In this document: piece by piece, positions 33,585-42,488 of the stretch
Layout: each line of letters begins with the position of its first letter
Position numbering within the stretch: position 1 is the first letter of the stretch
Position numbers and translations under genes: made by a program
Assembly (NCBI GenBank): GCA_046294845.1
Contig: JBKBNU010000001.1
Span: forward strand, 2,294,001-2,358,000
Source: Micavibrio_C sp046294845
Lineage (GTDB): Bacteria; Pseudomonadota; Alphaproteobacteria; Micavibrionales; Micavibrionaceae
Length of the DNA stretch: 64,000 nucleotides
Direction: 5' to 3'
The notes under the pieces: generated by a model
What the model was told of the DNA's origin: nothing
Databases searched by the model: none
Seen by the model: only the letters and a program-made list of their open reading frames with translations

Positions 33585-34682
33585 TTAAACCTTTTCCATC
33601 CGGAAAGTCAGGCGATTTTGCGGCACAGATCGTTCTATCACACAATGATGGAACGTCATTCTGGTAAACGCCTCGGAAGAGACCAGATTTTTATCAATCT
33701 CTTCAAGGCGTTCGCGGCGCGGTCCATAACCCCGCCCGTCACCAACTTTCTTGAGCGCCCGCATAAACAGACGCATACGGATATCCTGCGGGCAGGTGCT
33801 AAACTTCTGCCAGTCAAAACTTAAGCCGTTAACATCCGAATCAATCAGACAGTTTTGCCATTCTTTTTCGGCATAATGGTTCAACGCCTCCACGGCCTGC
33901 CCCAGTCTTGCCGTCGTGGTTCCCAGACGGCTTACCGACAAACCTTCGGCTTTCAGTCCGCCTTGCAAATTTTTTAACAGCATCCGTAAACGAACACGGG
34001 CGAAGCGATCATGACGGTTCGAAGGATCATTGACGTACGGTAAATTTCTGATCTGACAGGTCGCCATCAGGCGCGCCTTGGGGATCGACAGAAAAGGGCG
34101 ATACAATGTGAGGGCACCACTCTCTAAAGCAGACACACTCCGCATGGCTGCCAGTCCATCAAGACCACTCCCCTTACACAGGCGGAAAAAGAATGTTTCC
34201 ACCTGATCGTCCTCGTGATGGGCCAAGAGCAATCCCGTTATACCGTGGGCATGACAATAATCGGTCATCAGATCATAGCGATCATGACGGGCATCTTCTT
34301 GCAATCTGGTGGGCCTGATATCATCAGGATTACGACGAAGAACCTTATGGGTTACATCAGGGAAAAACTTCCCGACAGTCTCGCCGACCCTTTGCGCTTC
34401 CTGCGCCGATTCAATACGCAAGGCATGATCGACAGTGACAGCATGGATCTTAATGTTTTTGCCTAAAGCCCATTCATGAACAAGTGCCAGCAAGGCCATA
34501 CTATCGGGACCGCCAGACAAGGCGACCGCCAGCACTTTGTGATTGGCCAGCATTTCCATGACCGTCAGGGCGGAAAATTCGTCACCAGTCACCGGCAGAG
34601 CTTTTTCACTCTCCGGCTCGATGACAGGCCCGCCCATAAGCATCAAAGGATCCATGCGCCCGTTATAGCGTGGAACCCGCAT
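33585..34682 (-). CDS. tilS: tRNA(Ile)-lysidine synthetase
   Basis: 365 aa. The N-type ATP pyrophosphatase PP-loop SGGPDS lies at about 56-61. 'HHEDDQVETFFFRLCKGSGLDGLAAM' and 'RPFLSIPKARLMATC' are typical of TilS, which makes lysidine at C34 of tRNA-Ile(CAU) so that AUA codons are read correctly. The protein is somewhat short at the C-terminus, as in many alphaproteobacteria. The start could also be nine codons later (MDPLML); neither has a strong ribosome site. It is 86 bp upstream of ftsH. Confidence 0.93.
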   Translation of the reverse strand: MRVPRYNGRMDPLMLMGGPVIEPESEKALPVTGDEFSALTVMEMLANHKVLAVALSGGPDSMALLALVHEWALGKNIKIHAVTVDHALRIESAQEAQRVGETVGKFFPDVTHKVLRRNPDDIRPTRLQEDARHDRYDLMTDYCHAHGITGLLLAHHEDDQVETFFFRLCKGSGLDGLAAMRSVSALESGALTLYRPFLSIPKARLMATCQIRNLPYVNDPSNRHDRFARVRLRMLLKNLQGGLKAEGLSVSRLGTTTARLGQAVEALNHYAEKEWQNCLIDSDVNGLSFDWQKFSTCPQDIRMRLFMRALKKVGDGRGYGPRRERLEEIDKNLVSSEAFTRMTFHHCVIERSVPQNRLTFRMEKV

Positions 34683-34706
34683 AAATAAAAGGATTATTGG
34701 ACTAAT

Positions 34707-35303
34707 CTAGGGTTTGTTATCAAAAGGTGACGGCTGTTTTGCCTTGTTCGCCGCCTGCTTGTCGACAACCGGATGATTGGCAAACGGATCAACCATGTCA
34801 CGTTTGTTTTCTTCCATTCTCCGTGTCGTGCGTGTAACCGGCGCTGCCTGAGGTACCTCTACTTGCTGACGAACATCGCGGCGCACATTATCAACCTGAA
34901 TTGATGTGGCATAACGCTCATCAACCTTGCCATGTCCATGCACCGTGTTACCAAAATAATTGAAGGCCGTAGCCGATGCCGCATAAATCATGAACGCCAT
35001 AGAAGCCGTTGACATCAAGCGATGGCTCCATGTTCCACGATGGGTATTGAATACGCGCTCAACCAATCTTTCATTACGGCTGGCGCCTGTACCATCAGTC
35101 TTCTTGAGCAAGGCAAACGCTACCATACCCACACCAAAAGCCGCCCACCCACCAGCAGCAGTCGGGGAAGTAAACTGCATCACCTGACTGATACCATCGG
35201 AAGCAACATTAAAGGCATGGTGAGCATGATTACCAATACCAATCAGGTAATCACTAAAGTCCCCAGCAGGTTGCTGGTTATTGGCTACAAGATTACTGCC
35301 CAT
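34707..35303 (-). CDS. Small two-helix membrane protein, unknown function
   Basis: 198 aa. It has a polar N-terminus and a hydrophobic segment at about 48-66 (AAGGWAAFGVGMVAFALL). A Lys/Arg-rich loop and a second segment at about 98-116 (LMSTASMAFMIYAASATAFNYF) follow, then a charged, Pro-rich C-terminal half with several Arg-Arg and Gln stretches. No family is recognised. It is inserted between cpoB and tilS next to a divergently transcribed metallopeptidase-like gene; a functional pairing is inferred only from adjacency. Confidence 0.75.
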   Translation of the reverse strand: MGSNLVANNQQPAGDFSDYLIGIGNHAHHAFNVASDGISQVMQFTSPTAAGGWAAFGVGMVAFALLKKTDGTGASRNERLVERVFNTHRGTWSHRLMSTASMAFMIYAASATAFNYFGNTVHGHGKVDERYATSIQVDNVRRDVRQQVEVPQAAPVTRTTRRMEENKRDMVDPFANHPVVDKQAANKAKQPSPFDNKP

Positions 35304-35532
35304 GATTTACACACCTTGCCTTTTAGATACTTATAAGGCCGCTTATTTTTTCTGAAATCATAATAGCAAAAGATGAGGCAAAAAGCAAATTTTTCATAAT
35401 TATCAATCCGTTGTCATTTTTCTGCTTACCAGCACGTGTTAGACCAATTTTTACCCTATAGGCGCATCATAGATTATACGGATAATCGATTTTTATGCAC
35501 GTAAATCAATGAATTATGTATAATACAGTTAT

Positions 35533-37302
35533 ATGATACGGGGCCTTTTTAAAAGCAGGAGTCGCCTCTCGCCATCGGAACCATCAGTCCCGATGCCACA
35601 AGCCGCACCCGAACCACAGGGTGAATGGCGCATCATCGTTGACCAAGAAGGCTTGCCCGTAACCAATCGTCCACCTCAGGCTGGTGATATGCTGGCCCGC
35701 CCACCTGTTGCCTATAACTTTAAAGGTACAATTCCCTATTTTGAACCTGATGCACGCCGCAACAAAATCGAGAATATAGCCGACCGCGTTGATCATGATT
35801 TGAAAGCACATGCAAACCAGACATTACTTGATCGTGCTGTTTTCCTGCTATCGCAGGATGATGATGGCCGCAGACTTTTGAGCCGTGCGCGCGAAAACAA
35901 TTTTTCTATAGTCTTTGATGTCCGCACGCTGGATGAACATGAAGCCAACGGCCTGATGGATTACCAAAACAAACTAATCCCCGTGAGGCCATCAAGTAGT
36001 GTGACCGATCTGGTGCTTACATTAAAGCATGAACTTGAGCACATGGATCAATTTGCAACACAGAATGTTATCCCATCACCGGGGGCCACGCTAAAAGATA
36101 ATCTGAGAGCGACGAGAGCTATTGAAGCGGGTGCCCGCGTATCGGAAGCCATCACAGCCGTTGGCCTGATGACAGGAAGCCCCCGAGGCCCTGCGCAACA
36201 GTTTAAATCAGACATTTTTTTCCGCACACTGGGGCATAAAATTCCCGAACTCGGGACACGTATGGTTGAGGCCCTGCCTTCGGCACATATTGGGCAGTGG
36301 CATGATTTTGCTGCCCGTATTTTCCCGTCATTTTATGAATCAGAAGGCCTGATGGAATATTATGATCGTCATATAATTGATGATTTAATCAGCCGCGATC
36401 CCCGTGACATCAGAAACAAACAGCTCCTGCATAATCCGGGTGTCAGCGCCGCAGAAATCAAGGATCGTTTAACTGTACGTGGCTCTGTGCGGTATCTTCA
36501 GGGGCGATCAGAAATCGATCTGGATAGCGACAAATATGCCGGCTTGTCCCCCAAGAGTAGCGGGCTATACGAGAAGCTTTATCATCATATCAAAAAGACC
36601 GCCAATATTGATCCCGAAAAGCTCATTGGCTCTATGCGCCCGTCCCCACCGGAAGAAAAGACACCGCAAGCGAGTAACGAACGCGGATGGCTCAAAAGAT
36701 GGTTCGGCAAGGAAACAAAAGCCGAAGAGCCCCAGCAGAAATCAGTAACAGCGATTGCGCCGCCCCCGCCTGTAGCAAAAGCAACACTTGATCCTGTTAT
36801 TATGCCTGACCGCATCGATGGCGGTATGTTGAGTGATGGCCAGAGATCAAATGCATCAACGACCCAACGTTTCATGAGCGAGATGGAGCGTAATAAGAGT
36901 TTGCCTATACACGATATGCTGAAGATAAATTATGCCGTAGATCGCCATGTTCGCGAAGGCGGGACCGTGCATGATCTGCTGCGTTGTGGGCTACGCGCCC
37001 CGATCGGTGCTTTTCCCGTAGATTATATCCGCCATCTCGGAGCACGTCTTCAGGCATCGGGTGCGCAAGCCTACAAGCTTGGTGAATGGGGCAATCTGGC
37101 AGCCGAGGAAAAAGAATTAATCAGCCATTGGCAGAAACTGGCTAAGGAAGGGCATGATCCCGTCTGGCTGAAAGCCCCACCTCAGGGTGAGATTATAGAC
37201 ACAACCCTGCAAACCTATGCCCGCGCCATTATGCGCATGACGGGCATTGAACAACCAACTACTGCCACTAATGTTTCCGGATTAAAGAAACCAGGACAAT
37301 AA
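35533..37302 (+). CDS. Large protein with HExxH metallopeptidase motif, unknown function
   Basis: 589 aa with no signal peptide. The zinc motif sits in 'LVLTLKHELEHMDQF' (about residues 163-177), following an acidic beta-rich segment 'IVFDVRTLDEHEANGLMDYQ'. This is the arrangement of gluzincin-like putative peptidases (DUF6782-like, from memory and not certain). A third zinc ligand might be in 'EAGARVSEAI' or 'SEGLMEYYDRH'. The middle is Pro/Lys-rich and low complexity (about 375-430). A second helical domain (about 440-570) resembles nothing I recognise. It is the only plus-strand gene within the pal-cpoB-tilS-ftsH block. It could be a secreted or injected effector, or a housekeeping protease; undecided. 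Confidence 0.7.
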   Translation: MIRGLFKSRSRLSPSEPSVPMPQAAPEPQGEWRIIVDQEGLPVTNRPPQAGDMLARPPVAYNFKGTIPYFEPDARRNKIENIADRVDHDLKAHANQTLLDRAVFLLSQDDDGRRLLSRARENNFSIVFDVRTLDEHEANGLMDYQNKLIPVRPSSSVTDLVLTLKHELEHMDQFATQNVIPSPGATLKDNLRATRAIEAGARVSEAITAVGLMTGSPRGPAQQFKSDIFFRTLGHKIPELGTRMVEALPSAHIGQWHDFAARIFPSFYESEGLMEYYDRHIIDDLISRDPRDIRNKQLLHNPGVSAAEIKDRLTVRGSVRYLQGRSEIDLDSDKYAGLSPKSSGLYEKLYHHIKKTANIDPEKLIGSMRPSPPEEKTPQASNERGWLKRWFGKETKAEEPQQKSVTAIAPPPPVAKATLDPVIMPDRIDGGMLSDGQRSNASTTQRFMSEMERNKSLPIHDMLKINYAVDRHVREGGTVHDLLRCGLRAPIGAFPVDYIRHLGARLQASGAQAYKLGEWGNLAAEEKELISHWQKLAKEGHDPVWLKAPPQGEIIDTTLQTYARAIMRMTGIEQPTTATNVSGLKKPGQ

Positions 37303-37323
37303 AACTGATCTTAGAGCCTTGCT

Positions 37324-38352
37324 TTATGGGCAGCCAATCAGATCCATCTCGCGCGTAGCACGGTCAATTACAGGATTGGCTGTGCCGCCATACTCGCTTT
37401 TGAGTTGCTTAAAGGCAACGCAAGCATCTTGCGACTTACCCATACCCGCAAGCGACAAACCCAACTTCAAGAGATTGTCGGGCCCCTTCGGCCCTTTCGG
37501 GGCCTGCTGGTAGGCTTCTGCAAAAATACGGGCAGCTACTTCATAATCCTTGCGCACATAATGGGTTTCGCCCAACCAGTAACGCGCATTCGGTGCCAGT
37601 GTATGATCGGGATATTGCTTCAGGAACGCATCCAGAGCGACTTGCGCCTGGTCATAGGAACCATCCTTCACCAAAGAGAATGCCTGCTCATACATAGCGG
37701 TCGGATCATTGCTGGCACTGACGGCATAAGGGGCTGCTGTCCCTTGCCGCAACGAACCGAGTGTACCTGATTGCGCTGTATATGTTGCGGGTGCGCCGGC
37801 AGCCGTTTCTGCAGGTGTGCCATCAGGATTTGTGATTTGCTCAAAACGCGCACCATTGGTCGGGTTTTGCCCTTCAACAGGCATGGCGACTGGTGTACCG
37901 GGTTGATCCGCGTAAACACCACCTGTCAACGGGCCAGATCCGAAAGGTCTGCCCACTTGTTGCGCCGATATGCCCTGCGATGCAGCCTGAGCCTTATCGA
38001 ACTGCTCGCGCAGCATGCGGATTTCATAGCCCTGCTGCTCGATCGTGCCGGTGAGCGTACGGATTTCTACTTCCAGTTGGTTCAAGCGAACCTCAAGCGC
38101 TGCCCTTGCGGCATCGGCGGATGGTGAAGACAAGGAACCTGCCGGAGGTTCTTCACCTTTGAAAATCGCGCGGCTGAGGGTCTCAATCTCGTTTTCAATA
38201 CGATTGAGCCGCGCTTGCGCATCAGTTGATTGTGCCGAGGCCGGATGCGTCCATGTTGTGCCGACACAGAAAAGCCCTATTCCGAAAAAAGCCGCAAGGC
38301 ACGGAAGGATAATCCCCCGTGCCTTGTATGCCGAACCGTATTTCATGTTCAA
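37324..38352 (-). CDS. cpoB: Cell division coordinator CpoB/YbgF
   Basis: 342 aa. A signal peptide ends near HPASA-QS (residue 40). An N-terminal coiled coil for trimerisation (about 43-125, 'LNRIENEIETLSRAI', 'LNQLEVEIRTLTGTIEQQGYEIRMLREQF') follows. A Gly/Pro/Thr linker leads to C-terminal TPRs (about 225-335, 'AMYEQAFSLVKDGSYDQAQVALDAFLKQYPDHTLAPNARYWLGE'). CpoB works in the periplasm with the Tol-Pal system, coordinating outer-membrane constriction and septal peptidoglycan synthesis. It directly follows pal. Confidence 0.93.
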   Translation of the reverse strand: MNMKYGSAYKARGIILPCLAAFFGIGLFCVGTTWTHPASAQSTDAQARLNRIENEIETLSRAIFKGEEPPAGSLSSPSADAARAALEVRLNQLEVEIRTLTGTIEQQGYEIRMLREQFDKAQAASQGISAQQVGRPFGSGPLTGGVYADQPGTPVAMPVEGQNPTNGARFEQITNPDGTPAETAAGAPATYTAQSGTLGSLRQGTAAPYAVSASNDPTAMYEQAFSLVKDGSYDQAQVALDAFLKQYPDHTLAPNARYWLGETHYVRKDYEVAARIFAEAYQQAPKGPKGPDNLLKLGLSLAGMGKSQDACVAFKQLKSEYGGTANPVIDRATREMDLIGCP

Positions 38353-38377
38353 ATCCGTTTCTTAAAAACGATGATAA

Positions 38378-38899
38378 TTAATCAACTTCTGTCACACCGC
38401 GACGGTTTTGCGCCCAGGCATCCTCGTTTGAACCGAGAACAGCTGGCTGCTCTTTACCGTAGCTGATTGTGTTGATGCGTGTCGAAGGAACACCCAGAGC
38501 AATCAGGTAGTTTTTAATCGCATTGGCGCGACGCTCGCCCAGTGCCAGGTTGTATTCACGTGTACCGCGCTCGTCGGCATGGCCTTTGATGGTCACGTTG
38601 TTGTTCGGGTAGCGTTTCAGCCATTCAGCCTGCATCTCCAGAACGCGCTGGCCTTCAGGGCTCACGTCGTAACGGTCATAACCGAAGAACACGCGATCAC
38701 CAACATTCACAACCAGATCCTGTTGTGAACCGGGAGCAACGCCGCTGTTATCCATACCGTATGTTTCTGTACCGCCCAAAGGATCGGCCATCATACCGCC
38801 ATCTGTGACTTGAACGCCTTCGGCATCCTTGTCTTTGGTGGAACAAGCTGCGACTGAAACAAGAACAGCCATCATCAGCAAACCGCGAACAAACAACAT
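38378..38899 (-). CDS. pal: Peptidoglycan-associated lipoprotein Pal
   Basis: 173 aa. A lipoprotein signal with lipobox SVAAC (Cys19) leads to a short linker and an OmpA-like domain (about 65-172). The peptidoglycan-binding pattern is 'VFFGYDRYDVSPEGQRVL', 'NVTIKGHADERGTREYNLALGERRANAIKNYL' and 'TISYGKEQPAVLGS'. Pal tethers the outer membrane to peptidoglycan and is moved by Tol. AAGGAGAATACCCT precedes the ATG. TolB, which normally comes before pal, is absent: the next gene upstream is the SirB1-like gene. Confidence 0.96.
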   Translation of the reverse strand: MLFVRGLLMMAVLVSVAACSTKDKDAEGVQVTDGGMMADPLGGTETYGMDNSGVAPGSQQDLVVNVGDRVFFGYDRYDVSPEGQRVLEMQAEWLKRYPNNNVTIKGHADERGTREYNLALGERRANAIKNYLIALGVPSTRINTISYGKEQPAVLGSNEDAWAQNRRGVTEVD

Positions 38900-39128
38900 A
38901 GGGTATTCTCCTTAAGAATCCTTGAAATGACTTTATAGCCATAGCCGTGAACAGCTATTACTCCGACAGTCCTAGTTTTAGTCTGGCAACCCGCAGCTTA
39001 CAAGGGGTGTCAACCCCATTTTTACCGAATGCCCACCAGAATCTGTAACCAGAAACCACCCCGATGTTCCCGTGTCCTCAAGGCAGGGCCAAGACCAAAA
39101 TAAGGTGTTTTTGGGGCATCACAGCCGA

Positions 39129-39983
39129 TTAATGCAGGGTCGTGCGGATGTGATTCAGTAAAATGGCAGCTTCCTGCCGATCCCTTTGGTCGGGGGCAAT
39201 TTTTATGTATTCTTCCAAAGCCGTCATGGCGCGGTGGGCGCGTCCCGTACGGGCGCACAAAACCCCTTCGTCCAGCAGCAAACGGTATTCATCGGGATCA
39301 AGGGCCCGCATAGTATCAACCGTCCCAAGTGCGCCTTCATAATCCTCGCCCTCGATCTTGCGGATTTTAATATTGTTTTGCAGCCGGATCAGCATTTGAC
39401 GATCGGTCACGGGTTCAAAATAGCTGGCGGATAATTCTGCCTGTTCGCCCAGCGTTTTCTTGATCAGCTGACGTAAATCGGGGGCATTCAAAACTTCGCA
39501 ACGGTTAAACGGATCAAAGATCAGACGCTGCCCCTCGGCCTCAATCCGTACGACAAAGTGACCAGGGACATTCAAACCCGCCAGATCCCATCCCTGGGCG
39601 CGTCCCACAATAATGTAGAGAATAGAGAGGGTAATCGGCATACCTTTGCGGCGTTCAATCACATCAATCAGATCGGCATTACGCAAATCATCATAATGTT
39701 CTGAATCACCGACATATCCGTATTGATCAGCCAGTACATGCTTCAGCGCCGCCAAATGCGTTTCGGCATTATCCTCAGCCCCTGCCGTAATCAGTTCGTT
39801 GTAACGGTAACCGACTTCTTCACTGAGTTTGTTGATGTGATGCAGATAGCGTTCGGTTGAAATTCCCGGATGCGAAAATTCCGAAAGCAACAAGGTCACA
39901 GTCGAAAGGTTAAGCTCCTGCCCCTTGGACGAGACAACTTCTACACGCAAACGCTCCAGCAGGTCCGTCAGGGTTGCAGCCAT
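39129..39983 (-). CDS. SirB1/transglutaminase-like protein
   Basis: 284 aa. It has a helical N-terminal part, then the transglutaminase-like SirB1 core 'DLIDVIERRKGMPITLSILYIIVGRAQGWDLAGLNVPGHFVVRI' (about 105-150) and 'LIFDPFNRCEVLN'. A TPR-like end (about 215-280) follows. The Cys of true transglutaminases is replaced in the usual SirB1 manner (S/T in PITLS), so enzymatic activity is doubtful. The function of the family is not established. Its start overlaps the stop of the BON lipoprotein gene by 16 bp. Confidence 0.82.
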   Translation of the reverse strand: MAATLTDLLERLRVEVVSSKGQELNLSTVTLLLSEFSHPGISTERYLHHINKLSEEVGYRYNELITAGAEDNAETHLAALKHVLADQYGYVGDSEHYDDLRNADLIDVIERRKGMPITLSILYIIVGRAQGWDLAGLNVPGHFVVRIEAEGQRLIFDPFNRCEVLNAPDLRQLIKKTLGEQAELSASYFEPVTDRQMLIRLQNNIKIRKIEGEDYEGALGTVDTMRALDPDEYRLLLDEGVLCARTGRAHRAMTALEEYIKIAPDQRDRQEAAILLNHIRTTLH

Positions 39984-40597
39984 GGCTGGCTCTCCTGATC
40001 TTGTACAGGTTCACCCAGCGGTTTGACATAGCTTATCACCTGTTTGACGTTGGAAATATTGCGGGCCGTTTCAATAACACGATCCAGTTCGGCCTGATTA
40101 CGGGCGACCCCCATCAGATAGACAGTCCCCTGTACGGTATCAATTGTATAATTGATTGCGCCGACCTGTTTATCGAGTGTCAGTGCTGTCCGCAGTCTGG
40201 TTGTAATCCAGGCATCGCGTACATAACCCGGCAAGCCATCACTGTCGGCAACGCGGATCTCGTTAATCACCTGCTTCACGCCTTCGACCTGCCATGCCAG
40301 ACGCACGGCTTCCACACGATCATCGGGATTTTGCACCACGCCCGTGATCAGTACACGGCCCTGATCAACGGTGGTACTTAATTTCGAGAAGGTATCAACC
40401 TTATATTTGAACCATTTATCAGCAATCATCGCCTTGATGCGCACATCACTGGCGGCACCCGAGATGCCTCCTTCCTGCTGTGAAGCAATCCCTACAGTCG
40501 CGCCGGCACCCGCTGCCAGACCTATGGCTGTGCAGGCAGAAAGCTGGCCTGCTGCCACCAATAATGCCAACGCTACCAGAACCGACTTGATATTCAT
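39968..40597 (-). CDS. dolP: BON-domain lipoprotein, DolP/YraP type
   Basis: 209 aa from the ATG at 40597 with AAGGTGACGATC upstream; a GTG three codons earlier is the alternative. Lipobox LSAC gives an outer-membrane lipoprotein (Cys at about 22). Two BON domains follow (about 50-115 'IKAMIADKWFKYKVDTFSKLSTTVDQGRVLITGVV' and 125-195 'AWITTRLRTALTLDKQVGAINYTIDTVQGTVYLMGV'). DolP helps outer-membrane integrity and BAM function in E. coli. The order lpoA-rsmI-yraN-dolP found here matches E. coli yraM-yraL-yraN-yraP, which supports the assignment. Confidence 0.85.
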   Translation of the reverse strand: MNIKSVLVALALLVAAGQLSACTAIGLAAGAGATVGIASQQEGGISGAASDVRIKAMIADKWFKYKVDTFSKLSTTVDQGRVLITGVVQNPDDRVEAVRLAWQVEGVKQVINEIRVADSDGLPGYVRDAWITTRLRTALTLDKQVGAINYTIDTVQGTVYLMGVARNQAELDRVIETARNISNVKQVISYVKPLGEPVQDQESQPWLQP

Positions 40598-40665
40598 GAT
40601 CGTCACCTTAAGAAAAATGCCTACAGGAAGGAATACTGAAGAAATGACAATATGTCATAGTGACA

Positions 40666-41031
40666 TTATGTATGCGCAGACCATGCGTTGTCCAGATGTC
40701 TGAAGCGAAAAGAACGATCCACAGCCAACAAGTCAAAACGCATTTCATAATCAACATAAGCCGGATATACGGCGATAAAATGGCGGGCGGCGTTCACAAT
40801 CCGCTTTTGCATCGCGGGTGTCAGGCAGGACAACGCCTCGGCAATTGTAGCACGGGCTTTCACCTCGGCAAAGACCAGAAGCCGCCCCTTGCAAGCGACA
40901 ATATCTATTTCACCGGAGGATGTTTTATAGCGCTGCGCCAGAATACGATAGCCTTTCAGCCGTAAAATCAGAACAGCCCACGCTTCGGCCATCAGCCCTG
41001 TTTTGTAGGTATCGCCTGCCACTGTTTTCAA
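40666..41031 (-). CDS. yraN: YraN family (UPF0102) endonuclease-like protein
   Basis: 121 aa. The PD-(D/E)xK nuclease-like core is 'AEAWAVLILRLKGYRILAQRYKTSSGEIDIVACKGRLLVFAEVKAR', with Glu and Asp in GEIDIV and Glu-x-Lys in FAEVKAR. The biochemical role of the family is not settled. Its start overlaps the stop of the first isochorismatase-like gene by 4 bp. Confidence 0.92.
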   Translation of the reverse strand: MKTVAGDTYKTGLMAEAWAVLILRLKGYRILAQRYKTSSGEIDIVACKGRLLVFAEVKARATIAEALSCLTPAMQKRIVNAARHFIAVYPAYVDYEMRFDLLAVDRSFRFRHLDNAWSAHT

Positions 41032-41732
41032 GGCTGCACACCCTTTAGTATTTTGAGAGCATTTTGAATTCGGACCATTTTCAAACCTTTTTCAGCCCGT
41101 TCCATAAGATCCCGTGCATAATGGGCTAACGGGTATTGAGTTTCATCTGCCGTCAGATCTTCGGCTATATAGGTATCATAACCCAAAAATTTTGCAGTCA
41201 GTCCCGATTTTTTAACACAAACCGAACGCAGCACGCCGGATAGCATCACAACTTCGATTTGTTTTTCCTGTAATTGCTGATGCAAAGTAGTGCCTTCAAA
41301 CCCGCAATGATGGAGTTTGGGAATGACCGGTTCGCCCGCATGGACAGGCAAACACATCTGTTGCGATTGTATCCGCAGGGCATCAAGCTTTCTGTTGAGA
41401 TCATTTCCTTCAAGGTTGAAAGCCTCATTATCATCATCCAGATAGCGATCACGAATTTTTATATCATGAGTAATCCACAAAGAAGGCATAAGGGGTCTTA
41501 ATTCATTAATCGTTGCGCGCATCAAACCCAAAGCCTGCTGGATAGTAACACAGTTCTTGCAGCGGTGAGGATTGGCTTCAAAATCAGGATCACAATAAAG
41601 GCGCTGCCAATCAATACCGACATGGGCCATAAGCTTTTTATCAGCTACCAGTTTTTGCAGGGAGGATTCTCCCTCTTTGAATATATCTTCGATTTTTGCC
41701 CTCATGCGGGCTTGCGGAGATAAAACAGCCAT
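41028..41732 (-). CDS. Isochorismatase-like cysteine hydrolase (copy 1)
   Basis: 234 aa. The fold's catalytic triad elements are visible. The Asp is in 'AHVGIDWQRLYCDPDF' (about 37), and the Cys is in 'VVMLSGVLRSVCVKKSGLTAKFLGYDTYIAEDLTAD' (about 172), the usual 'GV..-x-x-C-V-x-x-T/S' position. The family Lys (normally before a cis-peptide) is less clear. These enzymes hydrolyse amides or enol-ethers such as nicotinamide, isochorismate and carbamates; the substrate here is unknown. The N-terminal 'GIDWQ-x-x-YCDPDF' block and 'LRPLMPS-W-x-x-HD' are shared with its neighbour, so the pair arose by tandem duplication. Confidence 0.7.
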   Translation of the reverse strand: MAVLSPQARMRAKIEDIFKEGESSLQKLVADKKLMAHVGIDWQRLYCDPDFEANPHRCKNCVTIQQALGLMRATINELRPLMPSLWITHDIKIRDRYLDDDNEAFNLEGNDLNRKLDALRIQSQQMCLPVHAGEPVIPKLHHCGFEGTTLHQQLQEKQIEVVMLSGVLRSVCVKKSGLTAKFLGYDTYIAEDLTADETQYPLAHYARDLMERAEKGLKMVRIQNALKILKGVQP

Positions 41733-41735
41733 TTT

Positions 41736-42482
41736 CTAAAGAGCCAGTCCGTGAGCCTTGGCAATGACATTGCTGGCATCTTCGGACCTCACCAGATAAG
41801 TACCACGGCTATCGGCATCCTTGGCGACTTGCAAATGGGCAGGACCGCCATACGCATAACCATCAACCGTCAGATCATCGATCACAAACATATTAAAGCG
41901 GCACAAATGGCCGTGATATTCGCTTTCACGCAAACAATGTGAACGGATCAACCCTGTCAGAAGCTGGATATGATAGCCCTTACTCTTTGAGTGTTCCACC
42001 AGATCGGGATTGCTGTAGGCATTAAAATCTTCTTTGGGGAACAAAGGTTCGGACGGTGCTGTCGCCGCACAAATCTGGTTGGCTTGTGCTTTCCATTCCT
42101 GAAATTTACGTTCTGTAGCTTCGGATCCCTCAACACCATAAAGCGTTGCCAGATCATCTTTGAAATCTTTACGTACAGGGAAATCGTGATAAACCCATGC
42201 ACTTGGCAGATGGGGACGCAGGGCTTGGACAAATTCATTCATGCGGGCCATCGTCGCATGAATTTTTTGAGTGAAACTGATCTTAAAGGTCTGGCAATGG
42301 CTGAGCGGAAAGGTTGGGTCGCAGTAAAATTTTTGCCAGTCTATACCTACATGCAGGGCGTTACCCGGCACATACATATTTTCCAGTGCCGATGCACCAC
42401 GGCGATATATAGCGTCCAGTTTTTCATGGGCTTCTGCGAAAGAATGTTCCATGGCCATCATTTCCAAAAGAGTATGGCGCAC
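41736..42482 (-). CDS. Isochorismatase-like cysteine hydrolase (copy 2)
   Basis: 248 aa. It is a paralogue of the next gene downstream: 'LHVGIDWQKFYCDPTFPLSHC', 'VQALRPHLPSAWVYHDFP' and 'IQLLTGLIRSHCLRESEYHGHLCRFNMFVIDDLTVD' align with the corresponding segments, keeping the Asp and Cys of the active site. It carries insertions in the middle (about 115-165). The two genes are 3 bp apart and lie between rsmI and yraN, which are usually adjacent. The substrate is unknown. Retention of both copies with diverged interiors suggests a heteromer or different substrates (inference). Confidence 0.68.
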   Translation of the reverse strand: MRHTLLEMMAMEHSFAEAHEKLDAIYRRGASALENMYVPGNALHVGIDWQKFYCDPTFPLSHCQTFKISFTQKIHATMARMNEFVQALRPHLPSAWVYHDFPVRKDFKDDLATLYGVEGSEATERKFQEWKAQANQICAATAPSEPLFPKEDFNAYSNPDLVEHSKSKGYHIQLLTGLIRSHCLRESEYHGHLCRFNMFVIDDLTVDGYAYGGPAHLQVAKDADSRGTYLVRSEDASNVIAKAHGLAL

Positions 42483-42488
42483 TTTACT

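Noticed and set aside
35533..37302. Toxin/effector with secretion signal
   Set aside because: The HELEH motif is present, but there is no N-terminal signal, repeat toxin domain or obvious immunity motif, so only a metallopeptidase-like description is supported.
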